Shown piece by piece: positions 57,227 through 64,000 of a stretch of 64,000 bases of DNA. A program made the translations under genes and the position numbers. Source of the stretch: Lomentospora prolificans (lineage: Eukaryota > Ascomycota > Sordariomycetes > Microascales > Microascaceae). The first letter of the stretch is position 1. Every line of letters starts with the position of its first letter. The stretch spans positions 2,542,001 to 2,606,000 of the forward strand of contig JARFXM010000008.1 in NCBI GenBank assembly GCA_029532625.1, written 5' to 3'. The notes under the pieces are model-generated. The model worked only from the letters and a program-made list of their open reading frames with translations, was not told the DNA's origin and searched no databases.

Positions 57227-59417
57227 ATGACTATATGCCGGCTTTATCTACGACCAACGCCATTTCGGCCAACCGTCAATCCTGGCCCGAGGGCTTTCCG
57301 GCGATCTTTCCAATGGCGCGGCCCAACCTGGGCGAATGCGGGCGACCCAGAGCCAAGACTGTCGATCGGCCGGAGAATTAAGAAAAAGATTTTCGAATAC
57401 ACCGTGGGTCTACTAGGACTAATGGTGGTTGGGTCCATCGTGGAGAGTCTACCGTCTTGGGCGGAAACTCTGGACGCCGTATGCCGTGTAGTCCCGCCAC
57501 GAGTAGTCGCTGGAAACCCCTCCACGGACGAGAACTCCAACCGGGATCTCAAAAATTCTCCCATGTACCAGGCAATAGTGCGTCCCGACGAGTTTCGCGT
57601 GTTAGTCCTGGACCCGGGCTCGCCGGGCGAGGAAATCCGCTGCCGTATGATCAACGTTGTCAAATCATGGCGGACTAGGTACGAAGCTCTGTCGTACACT
57701 TGGGGAGACGAGACGCAGCAAGAGACGGTCATTGTCGACGGACAACGCAGAAGCGTTACCAAGAACCTGTATACCGCCCTGGTCCACCTACGTGATCCAG
57801 TCCGGCCTCGCATACTTTGGGCAGACGCTCTGTGTATCAACCAAAGCGATGACGATGAGAAGGATGACCAGGTCAAAAGGATGGGCGCTATCTACTCCGG
57901 GTCACGACGGGTTGTGATTTTCCTCGGCGAGCGGACTCCAGACGTCGCCGGAGCCTTTTCTATTCTGAAAAAGGTCAATTGGAAATTATCCACATCCACT
58001 CGCTTCACAACCCTATTTCATCGCCATACGGACAGGGACGCCCTGAGCGATGTCTGCGAGGACTGGTCGTCAGTGTTCAATTTGTTACGGCGCCCTTGGT
58101 TCCAAAGAACGTGGATTATACAGGAGGCCGTCTTAGCGCGAGAGCCAGTCCTAGCGTGTGGATCCGAAACAATCCCATGGAATCTCTTTGCTGGGTGTTG
58201 CACTTCTGACGAGTTCCATGAACTTGCCCCGGACGATGACCCGGAGGTACGTTGGGGCTTGGCGGCCGTAGACACAATAACCCATGGGAGGCGTGAGTGT
58301 CATACGAAGTACGTCCGCAATCCTCGGAACCGCAAGAGGAGAATAAAATACACGCCGGACTTTAGACTGGTCGGCACCCTCTACGAGACACGGAGATTTC
58401 AGTGTAAAGACAAACGTGACAAGGTGTTTGGGGTATTAAGCATGGTGACGAATGTCGGTCCAGAGGATGAGGAGTTAAAGCCAAACCACCGAGCAAGTGT
58501 CGAAGAGGTCTTTGAGGCGGTGGCGAAGTGGGACATTAAAAAGAACGAGAGCTTTGAGCTCTTTTCGTACTGCTCGAGAATAGGAATCCATACGCCCTGT
58601 TCTCCCATCCTGGGTGCCCGACTTTTCGGACATTGACGAGGCATACCCGATCTCTACTCTCCTTGGGGCGCATCCAAAGTCAGAGTCGAACGCGGGATTC
58701 AGTAATGGAGATTGTCCATTCTTCTTTCGGCAGAACGACAAAACGGTGCTCGTAGTGAGTGCTAAAGTGGTGGACAGTGTAGCGAGGGTTGGGCAAGTCA
58801 CAGAGAATGCCAAGATGATCACAGTCACTCCCTCGAATGAGGGAGGAAAAGGCAAAGTCGCTACTCTGGACAAGGTGGCCGTCTCTAACCGACGAAAGTG
58901 GTTCGCCGAGTGCGTACGCATCGCGGTAGAGGTCCACCCGGCGCCTCGCGGAAACCCTGCCAACGAATTGTGGGCATTGACTACTTTTGGCATGTCCCCA
59001 GCCCATTTTGACCACTTTTGTCGAGTCATGACGCTCTCCTCCTTAAACTTATGGTCTATGGGCGATGTCCGTAGCTACGCCGAGTTCCTCTACAAATACG
59101 CCGGCGTCGACTCGAGCTGGTGCGAGCGATGGAAGAAGGCAAACGGCCCTCAGAGTGTCGACGCCTGCTTCAGAAAGATTGTACATAAGAGGAGGTTCTG
59201 CATCACGAAGGCAGGGTTGATGGGGTGGCTTCCAGGTGGTACGCGTGAGGGAGACCTCGTCTGCCTCGTCTCAGGCGCTCGAGTGCCCGTTATATTGAGG
59301 AGGGTGATGGTTGGAGAAGCTGAGAGGTACGTGGTCGTGGGTGACGCGTACGTCCAAGGATTGACCAGACGTCTGGGCGATGTTTATACTGGGGGTAGGC
59401 GTCTGGCGATTATTTAA
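57227..59417 (+). pseudogene. HET-domain protein gene (HET-6 type) interrupted by a frameshift
   Basis: From ATG 57227 a frame of 469 codons runs to 58636. A second frame, one base out of phase, carries the rest to 59417 and joins best just before SWVPDFSD near 58600. The HET domain shows YEALSYTWGDE (about 150), LWADALCINQSD with DQVKRMGAIY (about 195-225) and RPWFQRTWIIQEAVLA (about 288-303). The second frame holds the usual PDFS segment and a C-terminal region with GDLVCLVSGARVPVILR and GDAYVQG, as in HET-6 relatives. A 76 bp stretch (58508-58583, GTCTTT to ATAG) could be removed as an intron and would restore frame, but it would delete conserved family sequence and its donor is poor. Recent pseudogene or a sequencing error are the main alternatives. 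A hydrophobic segment near 64-80 may be a membrane anchor. Confidence 0.8.
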
Positions 59418-60226
59418 TGCGACATCTATCGCGCCGCGGAAGGAAGGACTTCAAAGATCGGCGGTTCCATCCCATCGGGGCTGTGATTGGCGAGATTGCT
59501 CCCCCTCTGTTCTCGAGCAAGCTTCCCTTCTGCATGGCGCCCCTGCCCAAGTACATACATGTTCTTGTTCCATCTCACCATCAGACTTATTTGAATCACT
59601 CGTGAAGAACGGCCAATGGGACGTCCGATGTATCTGTGGCGCTAGCAGGGCTGCAATATACTCCTTCAAAGCAGAATAAGTCTCAGAAAAAGGGGATCTG
59701 TTTTCATCTCTGCATTTTGCTTGAAGGGGGATCTCCATGAGTAGCTTCAGAAAGTGCAGGCGTCCGTCGGTGCACAGAGCGAAAACGTTACATCATGATT
59801 AAGCGGAGGCGAATGAGCGCTTCCACTTGACGGAGGACATCAGGGAGCGCTGGCTTTGACTGTCCCGAGCAGTACAAATGCTCATACCTCAATGATGTTT
59901 AGAAAATATTGTTCTTAGCGCTCCTGCTTAAAGAATCCATCCCGTAGCCCCCGTTCCTCCTCGAGAAAAGCCAACAATCGTTTAACATGGTGTGTTACTG
60001 TAACTCGATGAAAAAAACGCTGGCTAGTCAGACGAATGAGACGGGAGGTTGATGCTGCAATGTAACCCTACTCTAGGCGGCCTTCCTGAGTATTCTATTA
60101 CTATGAACAATACACAATGTCTATGACATCGATGGTGAACAAATTGAAAATGCCACCCAGAAAGCCGCTCAAAGCTCTGAAAAAGTCTTCAAATCTGCGT
60201 ATATACTACACTACACAGCTCGAAAT
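59418..60226. other. Intergenic region, 0.8 kb
   Basis: It contains the 3' flank of the frameshifted HET gene. No open frame of note, repeat or RNA fold was recognised. Confidence 0.6.
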
Positions 60227-61320
60227 ATGTCGAACAGTACTTTCCACCTCGACGATCCCGGAGATCCCGATATCGCGGGTCTTGGTGTGAGTTCTGGTGG
60301 GACTGGTTGATTTTTGAGCGGAGACTTAGCTGACTGGTCCATCCCCATAGCTGATCATCGCGTTTCTCACATCAACCGTCTTAACCTTCATGCTAATTCT
60401 GATTCTATACATAGACATGCTTTGGATCGCGGTATTCTCAACGATGTCGACCTGTTCGTTATTAGCTGCGCTCACAGATTGCGCCAAAAACGTCACTGGG
60501 AGGGCATTATTAGACGACAAAATCAAGGCCCAAAACAGCAAAAGCTGTGGACGATGCTATATATAGTCTTATCTAAAGCTGTGACGATTAGTTTCTCCTG
60601 TTGGGAACTGCACTAACGCTTCACTCTCCATTAGATTCTCAAATCCGGAACAACTCTCTGCATATGCGTTTCGTATGTCGACATCAACAGCGTGGTTTGC
60701 CTCTGTCATCAACATGTGCTTACTATTCGTCTTTCGTGGGAGAAGCGTCCATATTGGTCTCTCCTAGAGAAAACTCGTCATGACCCTAAACCTAGCGTTA
60801 AGGGTCCCCCTTGTTCTCGTGATCCCATTCCCCGTCTTTATACTAGAACCCTCGCTTTTCGTGTCTTGGCTTCTGGATAGACTATCTGCTTATAGCACAG
60901 CAGAAAAAGCGGTTTCCGTTCTCCAACCCAGCGTCTTCATAACCATGGTTTTGTTTGGATATGCCAGGCGAATGAACGTTAGCATTAACCCGAGAAACAT
61001 TTGCCTTCGATATCGATAATAAAAGTCGATGCTGTCGATGAAGAGATACGCACGCCAGTGTCGGAAGTGTAAACAACTGCTACGGATATCGAGGATATAG
61101 TCCTTAGGTATCGCTTACCTACTTAGCGAATCTCACCAGAACAAACCGCCGGCCACCCGTACCTTCGCCGCAATTCTTCTCAACGATTTGACTCACTCAT
61201 TCGTATCGGAAATTTACTGGTTAATGTTTTACTTTACCTTGGTCTCGTATCCCTCATCACATCATGGACATCCCTCCCACCGCTTTCTCAGTGGTCCCTC
61301 TCTTTTCACTCCTGTTCTTC
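60227..61320 (+). pseudogene. Probable decayed integral membrane protein gene
   Basis: A short exon from ATG 60227 reads MSNSTFHLDDPGDPDIAGLG to 60286, followed by a GTGAGT donor, a CTGAC branch site and an ATAG acceptor at 60350. The next exon (60351 on) opens with a membrane helix, IIAFLTSTVLTFMLILILYI, and ends at TAG 60564-60566. Later pieces in other phases look like the same family: a helix with STAWFASVINMCLLFVF (after a CTAAC-containing acceptor at 60634), a hydrophobic run LALRVPLVLVIPFPVFIL and FITMVLFGYARR. FHLDDPGDPDIAG is a start I associate with fungal multi-pass membrane proteins of unknown function. I could not join the pieces without a shift or stop, so I call it decayed; a more complex splice model could rescue it. 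Confidence 0.45.
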
Positions 61321-64000
61321 TTAACGCCAGCTTATGACAAGTAAAATAAAGGTTCGTTCTTCATTTCATAGTTCTTTTTGAATACTGTATGTTTACGGTA
61401 GCTACTCTAACCTAGATATGGCCCATAGATGTGCGAAACAACTAGAAGAATGCAGAAGACCGTGGTACATCTGTTGCTTTCATGTCCGAAGTTGAAGAAC
61501 TGGGAACTGTACCCGCACCACAACTAGTGTTATAAGGTCTAGGCGTTAGTAGCGCGAGTATTCTGATGCCTCATCCGACTCTACTATGGACACCGATTGG
61601 AGAGCGGTTGACATGTAGATTCGAATGATTCTTTTCGAGCAGCAGCGATCCTACAGTGAGAATGAAGATGTTAAAATCTGCAAAACCCTTCTATCTACTC
61701 GCAACCCAGTACACATAGTACACAAGGGAATCCTGCAGAAACATGAGAATCTACAGTGTACATAGTTCACGCATCATCACAATGACTGAGCCCTAGGATT
61801 AGCTCGGAAGCGGGTGAATCGAATCGGCGTGATGGAAAGGCGTCCGCTGATACTAACTAAAACGCAAAGACCGGGGTTGCGTCGTTCCATCAATAGACCA
61901 AGCTCCGGCACAGTTTTATCAGACTCGAATCCACACTACTCAAGCTCCTCAAACTTGAGCTCATCAGACTCCAGCTCGACATTCGATGATGACGAAGCTG
62001 ATTGGAATCTGTACCCTGGGATGTGCAAAAAAGGCGGAAAGATCTGGCTGTTGCATTTGCTATCGCCTCAACCTTTATATATAGGCAGTTTCTCGGGACC
62101 TTTTTCGGCGACGCATTTTCACCCCAAATTATACGATCTCCTGCAACGGTGTGGATTGCAGTCCCCTGCATTGTGATCGGGATACAACTCTCCGCTCGTG
62201 TCACCATTCGCTCGCTAACCGCGATAGCGATAACTGCCCTCCAAAAATCCAGAAAGCAAACCACTGGTCAAACAGGGACCCGAACTCAGACTCAAGCGGT
62301 AGTTATAGTCGTAAACACTTAGCGCTGGAATAATTTGTTCATGTTGGCTTATGAATAGAAAGCACTATGGTAGGACGCCGCTAACACTCGCGAGGATGAC
62401 ACAGAAAGACAGGCCAGGATAGGGAATCGAGCGCTGCAATGAGGTACGAGTTTTGAATGAACGCGTCTGGCGCTATTTATCAATCTCCCTCTCTTTCTCT
62501 CTCTCTCTCTATATATATATCGCCATCGACACCGTCGAAAGGCGTCTTGCCGAAGAGTGGCATGAATTGTACAGGTTTTATTGAAGTCAAGTCGCGCGTT
62601 CTCTTTCTCCCGTCTCCATCTCTGGGATTATGGAGTATTATACATGGCTCGTAATCGACCAGATCTGAGTATAAAATGTAATAACGATAGCAAGCCAAAG
62701 AAATATCTATTGGACAATTGACTGCGGGCGGCCTAAACGGGCCTCTTAGATAGGCTATCCAAAATACAGCAAGCGCGTTTTGTTTCATCTCAGCAACTAG
62801 TAACCATCGAAGCGCTGCCAGACAACCTCTCACAGGCGAAAAGGTTTGGCAAAGACCTTCAACGACGTCACGAAAATAGCAGCTACTACAGAACAAAGTA
62901 CCCACGAGCTGCACGATTCCATCATACCGCCCTGCACCATACCGCCTGCACACAACAACCTTTTGGCTGGAGACTCGAGAATATTGGATCACAAGCTGGG
63001 ATGGGACAAACAGCATGTTCCGAACTTGTTGTGAATAGCCTCGACGGACGCTCTTAGATCTCACCTAGCAGATTTGGCCCCCAGCTATCTAACTGGTGTT
63101 CGCCTAGGAAGTCTGCCAGGTGCGGCAGCTGTTCGAGTCACTATGAAGAGTGTATTCCGGTTTTATCGCGGCCCTTTTAGAACCGGACGACGTCAAAATG
63201 GGGTCATTATGTGAGCTATTGATGTTGAGCTTGGGCGTTAATATTGAGTCTGCCACGGATACTCCTGGCTGGAGGGCAGGATGCTGTTCAATTTGCCATC
63301 TTGCCATCCCTATTCAAGCTGAAAGGGAGGAGGCGTAGATATTCAGACAAAGACAATACTGGCTGCTCAAACCGTCACTTCATGAATAGCGGCATTAGCG
63401 GAGCCGTGCGTTTCAGGGGCTGATTACGAGTTTAAGCCTTAGTACTGGCTGGCTGATATTTCATTGTGTTGTTTCCATATGCTCTGATGTTCGCGTGAGC
63501 CTTCCGCGTTAGGACGATGTATTGATACCAGCTTGTCGCCTGCTTCAAGGTATTTGAAGGCTCGAGCGCTTCTTTTGATAACAGAGAAGTCCTGCTATCC
63601 TAGAGAAACTGTAAGCAACTTCGATGAAGCAATGATGGAGGCACATACAATGAGTCTGAAATGGTTTGTATTATGACTAGTACCGCGTCTTGAAGCCTCC
63701 CTCCTGGTTGGCCAGGCCATGCCCGACGTGCAGGAACCTGAATTTTATAGCCTTTCTTGAACAGTCCAGTTTGGCTGTGTGGCACGCTAACGAAAGTGGC
63801 GCAGCTGAAGAAGTGGTTGATAGGCTTTGGCCTCACGACTAACGGGCCCTCGTCAGCAAAACGGGTCGGACCGCCAGCCACACGACGACATTCCCGCCTA
63901 TTCCAAGCAGTCGGGGGCTAAGGAAGAAGAGCCTAGGATGGGCGCTTTGGTTTGGTTTTATTTTCTTGGTCATGATAGGTGTCATGTTCGAGCTGTGGAC
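61321..64000. other. Gene-poor right end of the window
   Basis: A plus-strand frame at 61814-62176 has a Ser-rich, acidic stretch (SSSSNLSSSDSSSTFDDDEADW) and overlaps a 107-codon frame (62002-62322) with two hydrophobic segments; together they might be a split gene, but I cannot fix splice sites or a family. A CT/AT microsatellite lies at 62484-62520. I see no tRNA or transposon frame. Confidence 0.4.
62484..62520. repeat. Compound microsatellite (CT)n(AT)n
   Basis: A run of CT units (62484-62510) passes into five AT units (62511-62520) in intergenic DNA. Confidence 0.9.

Noticed and set aside
58508..58583. Intron that would restore the frame of the second HET gene
   Set aside because: The donor GTCTTT is poor, no branch site is seen and it would remove sequence that looks conserved in HET proteins; frameshift preferred.

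Overview
The window is nuclear DNA of a filamentous ascomycete (Pezizomycotina, probably Sordariomycetes). Evidence: many GT-AG introns of 50-130 bp with CTAAC/CTGAC branch sites, intron-split genes on both strands, HET-domain genes, STAND/NLR and SNF2 relics, and secreted plant-polymer hydrolases with fungal-type signal peptides. No tRNA, rRNA or CRISPR array was recognised by eye. Exon coordinates are my own splice predictions; every one keeps frame and closes on a stop codon.

Layout. 1-2044: 3' part of a disordered protein rich in adaptor-type W/F motifs. 2275-3461: gamma-tocopherol-methyltransferase-like enzyme (-). 4357-6415: CAF-1 large subunit (-). 8658-9746: conserved disordered fungal protein (-). 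9.75-17.4 kb: gene-poor. 17.4-20.65 kb: gene graveyard with a broken NLR-type N-terminal domain (+) and a broken SNF2/RING helicase (-), next to a compact fold-back sequence at 20.7 kb. 21055-23210: secreted type-B carboxylesterase (-). 26105-28084: intronless HET protein (+). 28546-31384: secreted GH5 mannanase and secreted CE3-type esterase in tandem (+). 32115-33912: Ape1-type M18 aminopeptidase with an unusual N-terminal four-cysteine segment (+). 34311-37547: SPX-EXS phosphate exporter of the SYG1/XPR1 family (-). 37.5-43.5 kb: gene-poor. 43530-44875: MetE-C-like enzyme (+). 45688-47552: PAF-acetylhydrolase-like esterase (-). 49573-51955: F-box protein (-). 52631-56169: Rad9/Crb2/53BP1-type checkpoint adaptor with tandem BRCT domains but no Tudor region that I can see (-). 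57227-59417: a second HET protein, broken by a frameshift (+). 59.4-64 kb: gene-poor, with a probable decayed membrane-protein gene at 60.2-61.3 kb.

Functionally the window mixes housekeeping genes (chromatin assembly, DNA-damage checkpoint, phosphate homeostasis, vacuolar proteolysis) with accessory blocks (allorecognition genes and relics, secreted hydrolases). The mannanase and CE3 esterase, side by side on one strand, suit joint attack on plant hemicellulose. The HET genes, NLR relic and SNF2 relic are typical of fast-evolving allorecognition territory. The most unusual points are the Cys-rich N-terminus of the Ape1-like protein, the apparent lack of a Tudor domain in the Rad9/Crb2 homologue, the frameshifted HET gene and the fold-back element at 20.7 kb. 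I did not find a clearly new multi-gene system.
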